From NCBI GenBank assembly GCA_027625915.1, contig JANTQA010000075.1, positions 1,860,001-1,924,000 of the forward strand: DNA of 64,000 nucleotides. The letters run 5' to 3'. The notes beneath the pieces are model-generated. The model was not told the DNA's origin and searched no databases. It worked only from the letters and a program-made list of their open reading frames with translations. Source of the stretch: Anaeramoeba flamelloides. Lineage: Eukaryota > Metamonada > Anaeramoebidae. This document shows, piece after piece, positions 21,516 to 33,058 of the stretch (position 1 is the first letter of the stretch; each line of letters begins with the position of its first letter). A program made the position numbers and the translations under genes.

Positions 21516-23933
21516 TTATTGAATTGCTTTTGCTGGAATTTCAGGAAAGATAGATTGGTAATGCTGGTACTTGAACAATATTCGTTTTCTTATCAAATCT
21601 GATAACCAAGCCAATAAATATAAAGAATTTTTATATAACCAAATAATTTGTGAAATATCATATTTTGCTGCTAAAACAATTCTAATTACTAATTCTGCAA
21701 TTTCGAGTCCAACTGTGAGGGTATCAACTATGAGAATACTCCCTTGTATTTCATGTATAAGGTTTAATACAATATAGTGAAAGCCTACGGCAATTTTAAG
21801 AGCACAAAACAAAACCCCTAAAAAGCAAAAGGCAATACAAGCACGGTGCATACTTTTTGGAACATCGGTGTTTGAGGAAACCCTAAATAAGGCGATTGAT
21901 CCAAGAGCGTCTATTAAGATAAATAATGTGTTTGTATTGATAATTGCAGGTAAATAATTCACAAGGTGAATAATATAATCTGGTTCAATATATTTCATGT
22001 ATGTTTTCTTTTGATTACTGTCATCGGCCTTTCTGGACAATGCAGCAATTATAAAAGTAAATTTCTGATACAAAAACAGAATGATTGTAAAAGATACGAC
22101 AAGCAACCATATATATTTGCTTCCCCATAGAGGATCGTTTTTCGAATCATTTAATCCCCAATATAAAATTGGGATTCTACTTGCGAATGCGATTGTGCAC
22201 AATAGAAGCAGTAACATTAAATAGATCATATATAGCCAATTGTTATACCCACTGGCAATGATTAATTTTGGAACATACACAAATATATAGACTGCCAAAA
22301 GTACTATAAAGATAAAAGTGAATGGTGGTGCTGCCCATGCGCTATTCCCTTTTATCTTATACATATAGATATCCGCCAGGGTGCAAATTGTACCGTAGAA
22401 AAGAATAATGAAGATCCCAATAACAAATAATTTGGTTTTATTCTTGAGCATTAAAAACTTCCCACCACAAAAATACTCGTTGGGGTGAAACTTGTGGAAA
22501 AAGGAAGAAATCTCGGAATAGATCGCAAAAATGTTTTTGATTAGAAATAAAATTTGGATTGCGTTTTGCATTTGAACGAGTAACATAAGTCTGATGGCAA
22601 GGGATAAAAGATTACACGGTAATGTAAATTTATTCAGTAGCTTGCTTAATTTCAAAAAAATGGTGGCTCTTGAGAGATGAGTAAATTGAAACCGCATTTC
22701 TTGTAGAGTGCTTATTTCTTCTTCTTCGTCGGCTTGCGTGATCAGCAGATTGTTGTTTTCGTAACCGCTTTCGTTTGATTGGTTGATATTTGGATCAAAC
22801 ACTGTCAAAATGCTATTGCCATCTTTGATCTTGCTGTTTAAAAAGCCTGGCGACACAAACTCCGATTGCAAATTATACGAGTATTTATAAATGCCCTTTA
22901 GCCCGCCATTGTCAATTATTTCCTGTATCAGGGTAACAATTTCTTCGTTTTTGGTTGGGGTGTATCTCCGCCAAAAGGGCTGATCAAAATCGAAATGTAA
23001 TGCCAGCATGAACCAAACCCGCAGAGCAATCGTGAGGAGCCACAAGACGATCGCAATGTCAATGATCGCAGAAAAGTCTGCAATGGCCTTGCCCCATGCA
23101 AGCTCCATAAGCAGCGCTTTTTGATCGCTGTCATCGCGATCCGTGCCAGCGCCCAGTGTGTACCACGCCCCGACAATAAAGAGATCACCAAAGTCCAAGC
23201 AATCCATCGCTACTTGGTATCTCATGGTTCTTTGGAACAACAGGATCTGATCACACCGATCTGCAGGCCTTAAGATGCTTTGGTATGCGTAGTAGAAGAA
23301 ACTACTTAGCGCAACGATATAAATTAGCCCATCTTTTGATAATGGTTCCCATTTGGCATCCCATTTTTTCACATCGTCGGACTGCCTCAAAATGATTATA
23401 AAAATGGCAAATTGCAGAACGTGTGCAATGAGAACGCCACGCAAGAGCCTGATCGCACTATTGGGCACGTCGACTTGCTCTTCTTTGTATGTTCGAGGAC
23501 TTAAGACAGGCGCTTTTTTCTCTTTTACAATGCCAAGAACAATGAAATAAAAGATCAATAACAGAACAGAGACAGCAAATGGTATGTACCACCGAACCAC
23601 AGAAACCTTTTCCAAATACAGGATCAGGAAAAGTTGTTGCACCAAATAAATCATCATGGCAAAAAAATACCAGAAAATTGAAAAATAGACTGGCATTTTT
23701 GGTGCCAGATCCTTGTTGCTCACATAATTGTAAATTTCATGTCCTTCCATGAACTCCATCCCAGTTAGTGTATAAATTTTTTTAGTGGGTTTGTTGGTCG
23801 AATTTTGGGAAGTGTTTACAGTTTGGTTGTAATTATTATTGTAATTGTTAGTTTCTTGCTCGTTATAATTATTGTTTTCTTCTTCAAAGTAATCCGCTTC
23901 GCAATAATCAGCCTCATTAATGAAATCTGTCAT
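21516..23933 (-). CDS. Polytopic membrane protein of unknown function
   Basis: The ATG at 23931-23933 gives an 805-residue protein starting MTDFINEADY. An in-frame ATG at 23969 would add 12 residues. After an acidic, Asn-rich N-terminus of about 60 residues come roughly a dozen or more hydrophobic segments over the whole length. They form two blocks separated by a soluble stretch (around residues 330-410) with NLQSEFVSPGFLNSKIKDG and an acidic DEEEE patch. There is no signal peptide. No transporter, channel or receptor signature was recognised. The distribution of charged loops such as LRPADRCDQ and GWYTLGAG-like segments suggests a multi-pass protein of the cell surface or an internal membrane. 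The middle (about 22,700-23,560) is markedly GC-richer than its surroundings, and long antisense frames there are a by-product of that. Confidence 0.8.
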   Translation of the reverse strand: MTDFINEADYCEADYFEEENNNYNEQETNNYNNNYNQTVNTSQNSTNKPTKKIYTLTGMEFMEGHEIYNYVSNKDLAPKMPVYFSIFWYFFAMMIYLVQQLFLILYLEKVSVVRWYIPFAVSVLLLIFYFIVLGIVKEKKAPVLSPRTYKEEQVDVPNSAIRLLRGVLIAHVLQFAIFIIILRQSDDVKKWDAKWEPLSKDGLIYIVALSSFFYYAYQSILRPADRCDQILLFQRTMRYQVAMDCLDFGDLFIVGAWYTLGAGTDRDDSDQKALLMELAWGKAIADFSAIIDIAIVLWLLTIALRVWFMLALHFDFDQPFWRRYTPTKNEEIVTLIQEIIDNGGLKGIYKYSYNLQSEFVSPGFLNSKIKDGNSILTVFDPNINQSNESGYENNNLLITQADEEEEISTLQEMRFQFTHLSRATIFLKLSKLLNKFTLPCNLLSLAIRLMLLVQMQNAIQILFLIKNIFAIYSEISSFFHKFHPNEYFCGGKFLMLKNKTKLFVIGIFIILFYGTICTLADIYMYKIKGNSAWAAPPFTFIFIVLLAVYIFVYVPKLIIASGYNNWLYMIYLMLLLLLCTIAFASRIPILYWGLNDSKNDPLWGSKYIWLLVVSFTIILFLYQKFTFIIAALSRKADDSNQKKTYMKYIEPDYIIHLVNYLPAIINTNTLFILIDALGSIALFRVSSNTDVPKSMHRACIAFCFLGVLFCALKIAVGFHYIVLNLIHEIQGSILIVDTLTVGLEIAELVIRIVLAAKYDISQIIWLYKNSLYLLAWLSDLIRKRILFKYQHYQSIFPEIPAKAIQ

Positions 23934-26734
23934 TTTAATTAAAAAAGAGAGAAGATCAATTGAAAACAAAAATTGAAAAAATAAAATGTTGAAAACCTTT
24001 CAATAAAATCTTTGAAGTGTTTTAGTTCTTAGAAGCTGGAAAATTTTATTTGGAGAAAAAAAATTCACAGTTTGTAAAATAATTTGTGTTGAAATCAATA
24101 AATATTTTTTTTCCAACTTTTTTTTGTTGTTTTAGAATTCTTTGGTTTTGAGAAAATTGTTGAATTGTGTTTTTTGTTTTTAATTGTTATTGTAATTAAA
24201 AGTTTTCAAGAGTGTGTTTGTTTTTTAAAAAGAAGCATAGTTTTATTCATAATACTTTACATTCATCAAGATATAATCAAAAATTTATTTTTAAAAGATC
24301 CATCAAAATATTTTTATATTCTAATTGAATGAAAAATTGAAAGATCTTCAGTAGTCGAGGAGAATTGGTATTTTTAGACATCTAATTCGCTCTCATTATT
24401 ACTCAAAATATATTTTCAATGATTTGGCCGGTATCTTGAAGAATTTTAATCGGATACAATTTCAGCTGTTTAACGACTTATTTTTCAATTCTGGTATATT
24501 GGCTTCATCGAGGATTCTTGGATCACCCAATATATATCACAAAAAAGAACCAGTTAAATAAATAAATATAGTTCAACAATTACAAGAGATCTTATTTAAA
24601 AGCTAATTGTTAAAGGTCTGAAAAAAGAAAAATAGAGTGAAAATTTTAAATCATATCTTTTTCAAAAAAACATTGAAAATTAAAGAAATCATTTTTACAC
24701 ATTTAGAGAGATATAAAAAAGTTTTTTAGAAAAATCTTTGTCTCTTTTTTGTTGATGTTGTTTTTTTGATCATACTGAAAAATTTGGTTGTTGTGGATTT
24801 TGGTGACATTTTTTGTTTAAATTTGATTGAGTTAGTTCTTAAAAAGGGTTACTGAAGTTGGAAGGTTGTTGAACAATGATTTGGAAAATACACCGATTGT
24901 AAATACTGCTTGATTGGGAAAGTACAGTTTTACTGAACTAAATTTTTAAGGAATAATAGAATAAATCCTCAAAACAACAATTAGAAAATAATAAAAAAAA
25001 CTCTTTCAGATGAAAAAACAACAATTGTTGACAAAAAGAATTCGATATAAAACATTTTCAAAAATACAAATTAAAAATCCAACAGGGTTTATTGAACATC
25101 CTGTTATTAAAAAGAAAAGATTAAAGGAAATTTTTTTTCAGTTTTAATGACTAAATTAGGGGATTAGTAACTCTTATTTATTTTTTTTCCAAAAGGTAAT
25201 AGACTAATTATTTACACATGGATACAATTAAACCCCGATATTACAGCTTCACTTATCAACTTTAGAGAAAGGAGTTATCATTTTTAAAAAAGTTCATTTA
25301 TGACACTTATATTTTCAGTCAAAAAATCTTCAAACTTTTCGTTTTGGATTTAATAAATCAACTTAGAAAAAGAAAAATTGTAAAAATAATTTCCTATTGT
25401 GGAGAAATCTCAATTTTAGTAATTCCCAGGAGTTTATATTCTTAAATAACCTTGAACCTTTAATCTTATTTTAAAAATACAATAAAAATAAATCAAATAT
25501 TGAATCCTTGAAGATCTCAAAAAATTGATCGTTTTTTTTATTCACATTATATTTATTACATTTCTTGAAATTTAAACAATTAGTCAATATTCTTTATCAA
25601 ATACTCATGGTATAAAAAAGGAACTATTATTATTAAAAAAAGTTATTTGATAATAACTCTTATTATATTTTTTTATTAGAATTATTAATTTGAATTCATT
25701 TTAATTGTTTGAAAATCTTTAAAAAATTGTGAAATAATTGTAAAACCTATCCATAAATTTAATCTTTGTGTTGTCAATAATCCACATAAAAAATTTAAGA
25801 TTCGGTTATTAATTATTTATTCAGTATAAATAATCAAATTCAAAAGAATTTCTTTAGATTATAAGTTGAAATTTCTAAATTTTGATTAAGTATTTTGGGA
25901 GAATTTTTAATTTGATTGTTTGGTTTTTTTCTCAGATTTTTTCATTCAGTTAAGAGAAAAAATTGATTTGAACTGTTCTTTGCATCAAAAAATTCTATTT
26001 TTTTCATGTTTAAAATAATTATTGTATTTTTTTTGAGATAAAGTAGATTTTTAATTCTGAGTTGATTCAGAACTTAGTTGTTTTATTATTAAAGTGTATT
26101 TTAATACTCTTTTTTTTTCGACAATAAGATTTCAATCTTCTTTCAAAGAAATGAATTTTTTTAAATAATTAGAAATATCTTGGATTTTGATCTTTTCAAA
26201 AATGAGAAAAATAGGATATAACTTTTAAAAAACAATAATTTATTTCTGAAAATAGTTTTGAAAGTAAGTTTTATTGTGGTAATCAGATTGTAACACTATT
26301 TTTCAATTTCGAGATTTTGTAAAATTTTCTAAAATTTGCTATTAAATTCACTTGAAATTTTTTTTAGTTTATTAGTCCCTTAAACCAAATTTAAGCACCT
26401 AGAATATAATTTAAGGGTATTTAAAAAATGAGTGAACCTCATTTGATCCCAAGAAACAATGTGGAAACCCCTGTTTATTTTCCTAATAATAAGGGAAACA
26501 TCTGTTAGTAGAGTCATTTTAAAAAAGTTGAAACTGTTTTTTTTTTAGGTAATTTTACAAAAATCATTAATTTTTAAAAGTTTTATTTTTGAAGAAAGTG
26601 TAAACTTTTTGATAAAAAAAAAAGTATTTTCTTAATTTAAAGTTTTTTCAGGACTTTTTTGAAATAGTGAACTTTCAAAAAGTTTTAATTCTGAAATATT
26701 TTATAATTCTTTAAGGAATTACCATCACCATAGT
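23934..26734. other. Long AT-rich intergenic region, nothing recognised
   Basis: About 2.8 kb upstream of the membrane protein gene. No credible frame, RNA gene or repeat copy was recognised. Confidence 0.5.
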
Positions 26735-27130
26735 ATTCTTCGATAATCAAAGCATGTTGTAATTGGATGCAAATGATATTAGTATCCATGGCACAATTAT
26801 CCGAAAAAAACTATTATAAATATCATTCCTAAATAAATTATTACATTTTTTACTAATTTTCAAAATTAAAAATTGTTCATTTTGGAAAATTTTATTAATA
26901 ATCCCCTTCCTAAATCGAAAAATAGAAACCCAAAATAATAATATTCCAGGATTTAATAATTCAGATTTAGAACTTCTGAAAGTAGTTATTTTTTCAATTC
27001 TTTGATTTTGTTGATTCACTTACAACAAAAACATAAATCACATAAAGAATGATTGGTTTGTTTCCTTTTTATAAAGATATATTATAACATCAGTACAGTG
27101 ATCAAAATAATGCGTGAACAAGGACAATAA
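26735..27130 (+). repeat. Dispersed repeat family R3, copy 2 (3' truncated)
   Basis: Matches 13600-13990: GTTGTAATTGGATGC, ATTACATTTTTTACTAAT, AAAAATAGAAACCC, TAATTCAGATTTAGAACTTC and TAACATCAGT. The match is lost after about 27100. Confidence 0.7.
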
Positions 27131-27349
27131 TTGGTGGTTCTATATATAATCTGTACTTTTTTTTCTTGTTGTTCTAATACAACACCCAATTCACTCCCCA
27201 ATAGTATACCTAAGTTCAAACCAATTTTGAATCTAAAAATCTGGATATTATTAGAAAATTATGAAATTGAATTTGTTGAAAATTTTTCATAATATTCTCA
27301 TTTTTTTCAATATTTTTTATGTTTTTTTTGATATAATAATTTTTATTTT

Positions 27350-28290
27350 AATAAATTATGGTTTTGGATCTAGAGATGTGTTTATACGAATGATTGGAAT
27401 TAATCAAACAGTAAACCAAAAAAATATACCTCCAAAAGGTTTGCATTTGAAACAAATATTTTTATTTTAGAAGACCAAACACGAAAGATCACCATTCCAA
27501 ATAAATTTGTTGAAATCAAGGGTGAAAAAAAAAAAATCGATTAAAAACCTATTTATGAAGATTGGATTTCTTTATCTTCTTAGTTTGTATGAATACAAAC
27601 TATTTTTTTCCTTGGATTTCTCACCCCATTACGATTTATTATTATTTTAAAAAACCCTTTCTTACCAATTTGTTTTCAAAATTCTTTTTTATAATATTTT
27701 TATCAATCAAAGCCAAAACAAAGAATAATATTTCAAAAATTAATATAAAGGAGTTGAATTCTTGGAATCAAAAAACAGTTGCCAAAGATTCAAATCAAAA
27801 TAATTGAAAAATTCAATAAAAAATTTCAATCAGATTCAGAATTTTTTTGAGTTCTCATTTTAATGGAAAATAAATAATTATAAAATCAAATGAATTTGTC
27901 CAATAAACCCTTATTCTCATGAAGAAATAAAAAAATCTCAGATTTTCTGAACTAAAACTAGAATTAGATGAACTAAATGAAAATAGCATTTTTCAATTCA
28001 TTTTGGAAATTCTTTAGAAATAAACAGTAATTTGTTTATCAAAAATTTTCCAAACGAATTTTTTCTCGGGAGAATATAAAATATAACCAAATAAAGAATA
28101 AGTAACAATGTAAAATGTTATAGATAAGATCAAGTAATAAATCATTTTTATTTGTTTTTTTTTTATCAATTTTTTCATTTTTTTGATTTGTGTTTTTTTG
28201 TTGGTATGAAAATATCTTCTACTAGGATATATTCCACTCTAGTATTTATTAATATATATATATATGTATTTAATTTAATAAATGTTTTGA
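27350..28290 (+). repeat. Dispersed repeat family R7, copy 1
   Basis: About 0.94 kb collinear with 49117-50275. Shared blocks are ATGTGTTTATACGAATGA, AGTAAACCAAAAAA, TTTTTATCAA(T/C)CAA(A)GCCAAAA and GATAAGATCAAG(T/A)AA. Short open frames here (such as 27562-27807) are not conserved in the other copy as a protein, so it is probably non-coding. Confidence 0.75.
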
Positions 28291-28769
28291 AGAATTCAGT
28301 TTCACAGAAATGACAATACTCAAAAAAAGAAAAATATACTTACCCCCTTACAAACCAAAAGAGATTTAAAAAAATGATTTAAAATCAAAACATTGTGGAA
28401 TTTTTCATTGAATTTTCTCAGAAATCTTAAAATTTGAAATATTATCTGAACTTTTAAAAACCCTGAAACTGTTTTTCAGAAAAGATAAAATTCGTTTTAA
28501 GTGTTCAAGTTTTTCAAAAGTTTTAATTGTAAAAATTTTACGATTCAACTTTTATTCGATTTTGGATCTTTTTTCAATATTCAAAATATGAGACTTAATT
28601 TCAAAATAATAAACCAAAGTATTGTGAATTTTTGAAAGTTAGATCTCAATTTTTGTGTTATTCTTGTCATTTTCGAACAAGACTCGATTTTTCATTTTTT
28701 ATTATTTTGTTTTATTTTAATATTTTTAATAAATTAAACAAAAAGAATAATAAATAAACACCTTATCAA
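28291..28769. other. 5' flank of small B-box gene
   Basis: AT-rich spacer without recognised features. Confidence 0.45.
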
Positions 28770-29081
28770 ATGAACAATTCCAAAAAGCATCAAAAATTTA
28801 AAAGAAGCAGACATAAACAAAAAGCTGATAAGAAAAACAAATACAAACAAAAGAACAAGAACAAGAACAAGAAACATTCAAAAAAAGAAAAAAAAATCAC
28901 CAAGCTTTCTCAAATTACCCAACCTGTTGAAAAACGAATTCCCAAATGTGAAAATTGCCATAAAAAACAATCTCAATTCTATTGTACCAAATGTGAAGTC
29001 TTTTATTGTGCTAAATGCGAAGAACAATTACACAGAACAGTTTTGAAAAAACACAAAAAGCATCTGTACAAAGCTCCTTAA
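28770..29081 (+). CDS. Small Lys-rich B-box zinc-finger protein
   Basis: A 103-residue protein. Residues 1-58 are almost entirely Lys/Asn/Gln/Arg and would act as a nuclear-type basic tail. Residues 60-98 form a single B-box-like zinc site: C60-x2-C63-x8-C72-x2-C75-x4-C80-x2-C83-x4-H88-x6-H95-x2-H98. B-boxes are interaction modules usually found in TRIM-type or transcription-related proteins. Here there is no RING, coiled coil or C-terminal domain, so the protein is essentially a zinc finger plus basic tail. A second B-box gene (TRIM-like) lies 3.3 kb downstream on the same strand. It may be an independent gene or the terminal exon of a longer one, but the ATG is followed directly by low-complexity sequence and no splice acceptor is needed. 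Confidence 0.75.
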   Translation: MNNSKKHQKFKRSRHKQKADKKNKYKQKNKNKNKKHSKKEKKITKLSQITQPVEKRIPKCENCHKKQSQFYCTKCEVFYCAKCEEQLHRTVLKKHKKHLYKAP

Positions 29082-31570
29082 AATGAATTAGTCAAAAGTA
29101 AATTTTTTTTGTCTTTTTTTATTTTTTTATTTTTTCAATTTTTATTGTTTTATTTATTCGTCGTTATTTTTCACAGTTTTTTTTGTTTTGATCTTATTTA
29201 ATTTCTTTTTAAGCAACTGTTGTTGTGTTGTTTTTTTTTTATCACACTTTGTAATCAAATCTTCTTGTGTGTTTTTTTTTTCGTCTTCTTTCAAAAAGAA
29301 CAACAATAATTTTGTTTTTGAAATTTATTCTAATTTTTTATTTATTTTATTCTTTTTTTATTCTTTTTTGATTATGAAACAAACAAATCCTTTCTCTGAA
29401 AAAAAAAAAAAAGTTTGTATTCAAATCTTTTTCAATTCTTCAAGTCAAAGGTTACTTTGGTGTTCAGGATCTTTTCAAGATCTAAAATTTTAAATGTTTT
29501 TTTTTGAAAATCGAAAAAAGAGAAAGAAAATTGAAAATTCAAAAAAGAGAAATTTGAAAATAAATAAACCCCCTTTTTTTCAAATCCCTTTTGAAGAAAT
29601 GAATAGACCTTTAAGTAACACACACCCTTGATGAGTATTGACGAATAATCTCTACTCAAAAATTTTCTTTTGAGAATAGATCGATGAAGGAGTGAAAAAT
29701 TGTTCAAAAAAATTCCACAAAAACAACATTTTCAATATTTTTTCCTAATTTTTTTTGGGTTTTTTAATCTCTTGAAATTTGTGAATTTTAATTTTAACAT
29801 CAAGAGGCTTTGGTTTGTAACTAAATATAAAAGACTGATTAGGAAAATATTGTACTATTTTAAAATTGAAAACAAAAAATTTAAAAGTAAAAATTTGCGA
29901 AAAATGTTGAAAACTACTTGTCATGTCTGCCAAAATCGCATATATATTTCATTGTATTTCAACGATTTCAAAATATTTCAAAATCATTGCTTTAAATGAT
30001 ATTTAAGTGTTCATTTTAAATTGCAATGAATTACATATATTGAAATAAAGTTATTTAATATTATTATACACAAAATAAAATTGAAACAAAATCTTTTTAA
30101 AATTTGAAATGCAATGATTGAGTTTTATTTTCATATCTTTCATTTTATTTTTGGATTTCAATATGTTTATTTATTCCAAAATGAAATATCTTTTGAAATG
30201 TGCAATTTTCCTTGTGAAATAATTTTAGAAAACTCAAATTAAAAGCCGATTTCACCTCTCCAAAGAATGAGAAAACCCAACTCGGAAGGTTTTTACTGAG
30301 GATATTAATTTATAAATTTGTTTTCAAATATTTTTTTTAAAAACCAATCTCAAATAAAATTTTGCTAAACCTCTCAAATATCATTTTTAAAGATCCGTAT
30401 TATTGAAAAATCCAAAATGATTTTCATTTTTTTTTTCATAACTGATCTTAATGTTGAAAATTTTTTGAGACTTGTAAACAACACTCAAGTATATAATCTC
30501 TTAATAATTCAGGAATTTTGATCTTAAAAAGGTGGATCTTCAAGAAGAGTTTGACCGAAGCTAAAACTAAATCTTAATTGGTTTCTGAATTTTTAAATTT
30601 TTGTAATTTTATATTTATGTAATTAATAGTTTTAATGATTAAAAAATTAAAAATAACAATTTGGAAATATTTTTATTTTTATTTTCACTCCAATAACTTG
30701 AAATTATTGTTTAAAAATTGAAAAGATTTCTAAAAAAATAAAGATAATTTTTTGCCAAATATCCTAAAAAAAACATTTCGTTCCAAGAATATGATTTGAT
30801 GTTGATTAGTAATCTTCATAATAAATGATTAAAATTTATTATTATTTTTAATTTTTTTGTTAAATTAATTTTGTAATTCTATTATTTGAATTTTTCATGA
30901 GAAAAGATTATTAATCTCATTTACAATATACTTTAATTTCCAATGATTTAAAATATCAATTTTAGTTGAATAATATTCAATTAGTAATGGGTCATTTTCC
31001 AATTATAATTAAAAAAAGATTCCAGTTTGAATTTAATCCAAAGAATTATTTGTGAGAAAACCAACCCAGCATTATCATATTTTAATTAACACTTTCATAA
31101 ATCATTCATAAAAAAATTTGAAAAATGAAATTTTGCTGTTGAAAACGAAAAAATCAATTTTTAAAAAAAAACGATAATGGACAAGAGGTAAAGTATCCAT
31201 CTTACAATCTGGTGATGGGAGCTATATTCCCTTGAACTACGCTATTTTCTGATTGTTTAACATTTTTACAAATAAGCAGTCATTGTTAATTTTAATTTAA
31301 AATCGGGCTTATGATTCATATAACCACTAATTCATTGAAGAAATTGTTTGTTTGATTTAAAATACTTTTTGACTATTATAAAAATCAGATGAATAAATAA
31401 TTGGAACAAAACACTTGTGAATTTATATAGCTGGATCCAATTCTTGAGAGAATATACCAGAATTGCACTCTCACTTTGTCTAACAATATCTCTAAATCAC
31501 CAGGAATTCTGGAAGTGCCATCAAGGACTGTAGAGTTCCATCAAGTGTCATAGAGTGTCGTCAAGTTCAT
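29082..31570. other. AT-rich intergenic region, nothing recognised
   Basis: About 2.5 kb of T- and A-rich spacer. Several short open frames (29188-29493, 29432-29707, 29700-29999) are Phe/Lys/Asn-rich and show no family resemblance. A tRNA-like stretch near 31160-31260 was examined and rejected. Confidence 0.5.
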
Positions 31571-31643
31571 AGGTTTTCCAGAATTCAAAAGAATGGAGTA
31601 AAATTAAAGATTTTACTCAATTCTTAAAAATTCTGGAAAACCT
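31571..31643. repeat. Short hairpin repeat (family R6), copy 2
   Basis: A 73-bp palindrome-like unit from AGGTTTTCCAGAATTC to AAATTCTGGAAAACCT. The inner arms GAATGGAGTAAAAT and ATTTTACTCAATTC flank a short loop. It matches 8066-8138 and 57763-57822. A partial, weaker copy follows at about 31655-31712. Confidence 0.8.
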
Positions 31644-32383
31644 AACTGTGATTTTTTAGAATTCAAAAGGATAGAATAAAATCTTTGATTTTGTGAAAAA
31701 CTTTTAAAATCAGGAAAATTTAACAAAAAAAAGGTGAACTTTTAGTAATCACCCCTAAATGGAAAAATCGAAAAGAAAAAACAATTTTTTTGTTATTCCG
31801 GTGATATAATGCCAGTACCTTGAAAATAAATCTCTATTTTTGTTTTGATCAATAATATCATTTATTTTGAGAACTATTTTTCAACAACAAATCACAAAAA
31901 AAAATGAACATTTTTAAAACATGATTTCAGAAAATAATTAATTATTGAATTTTTTGGAACCATAATTTCCAGAATAATGTGATTGTTTAATATTTTGTTT
32001 GAAAAGAAATATAAGATTTTATTTTAATACAATCAATTTCACAAAATCTTGACAAATAATTTCTGAATTACTATCAAAATTTCACAAAATGGAACAACAA
32101 ATGAAAGTAGGTAAATTTTATTGTTTTATCAAAAGTTAAATTGTTAAAAAAAACAATTTTTATTTTATTGTATATTTTTGAATTTTTTTTTTTTTATGAA
32201 AATTTATTTTTAATTTCTATGAACAATGAAAACGAAACTTCAGTGGTAATTTTTTTTCTTATTTGGTATGATATAAATAACTTTTATATTTAACAAATAT
32301 TGGAAATATTTAAATAAACTTAGAATTTTATAAAAAAAAACAAATTATATCCCCAAAACTTATTTACAATTTTTAATTATTAA
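31644..32383. other. Spacer or unresolved 5' exons of the TRIM-like gene
   Basis: The TRIM-like frame downstream has no ATG, so its 5' exon(s) should lie here. Candidate short exons start at ATGGAACAACAAATG (32090) and ATGAACAATGAAAACG (32219), each near a GTAA donor-like site. Their phases could not be matched to the downstream exon, so they are not annotated as coding. Confidence 0.4.
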
Positions 32384-33058
32384 TTATTTTATCAACTTTA
32401 TATTATATATATATATATATACATTATTTATATATTATTCCAAAAAGAAACTAATTTTAATATCTGTAGAAAACAAAATAAAGAATTATCCTTATATTGC
32501 ATAGATGAAAATAAATTAATTTGCTCTGAATGTTATTCAAATTGTAAGATAAATAATTATGAAATATTAAGTTTACCGGATTTCTCAAATGAAATTTATG
32601 AAAATATAAAAATCATTTTAAATAAAATCCAAAAAGAAGAAAATCAAAACAAGGAAACAATACAAAAATCACTTGAAAATCAAAACAAATTAAAAGAAAA
32701 AATTAAAAATATTTGTAAAAAAATTGAAAATGATTCAGATTTATTGATCCAAAAAATCCAAGATTCGAAAATAAATCATCTAAATTTATTTAAAAAAATT
32801 GAAATAATAATTAATACCAAAATTGAGACAATTTTGAATGGCACAAAAAAAAAACAAAAAAGGATATCGAAAAAGAAAATAAAAATAAACACAATCAAAA
32901 AATTTAAAAAAGATAAAAATCATATCAAATTAATACAGGGAAGCAAAGAAATAATAAAATCGGAAAAAAAAAGCGAGAAGAACGATAGAAAAAGAAAGAA
33001 AAGGAAAAAGAAAAGTGAAGGAAAATTAGAAAGAAAAAGAAATAGAAAAAGGAAATGA
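32384..33058 (+). CDS. TRIM-like gene, B-box and coiled-coil part (5' partial)
   Basis: An open frame with no in-frame ATG. It is probably an internal or terminal exon whose first coding part is upstream (a possible acceptor is CTGTAG at 32464-32469). From about 32465 it encodes CRKQNKELSLYC, then ENKLICSECYSNC, a degenerate B-box 2: the usual His of C-x2-H is Gln, and later ligands are weak. A Lys/Glu/Asn/Ile-rich coiled coil follows (about 32580-32860), then a strongly basic Lys/Arg tail. The frame stops at TGA (33056-33058), overlapping by four bases the ATG of a frame that encodes a SPRY domain. B-box, coiled coil, SPRY is the TRIM order, so the two frames are probably one gene. Confidence 0.65.
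   Translation, partial: LFYQLYIIYIYIYIIYILFQKETNFNICRKQNKELSLYCIDENKLICSECYSNCKINNYEILSLPDFSNEIYENIKIILNKIQKEENQNKETIQKSLENQNKLKEKIKNICKKIENDSDLLIQKIQDSKINHLNLFKKIEIIINTKIETILNGTKKKQKRISKKKIKINTIKKFKKDKNHIKLIQGSKEIIKSEKKSEKNDRKRKKRKKKSEGKLERKRNRKRK

Noticed and set aside
27261-27807. Short open frames inside repeat R7 as a mobile-element gene
   Set aside because: The frames are not kept as protein in the second copy at 49117-50275.
29188-29999. Three overlapping Phe/Lys-rich frames
   Set aside because: Composition-driven, no family resemblance, no start context, opposite strands overlapping.
31160-31260. Possible tRNA (CTTACAA anticodon-like loop, run of T on the complement)
   Set aside because: Neither strand gives a proper cloverleaf: the anticodon stem does not pair with a 7-base loop, and no T-arm with a TTCRA core is present.
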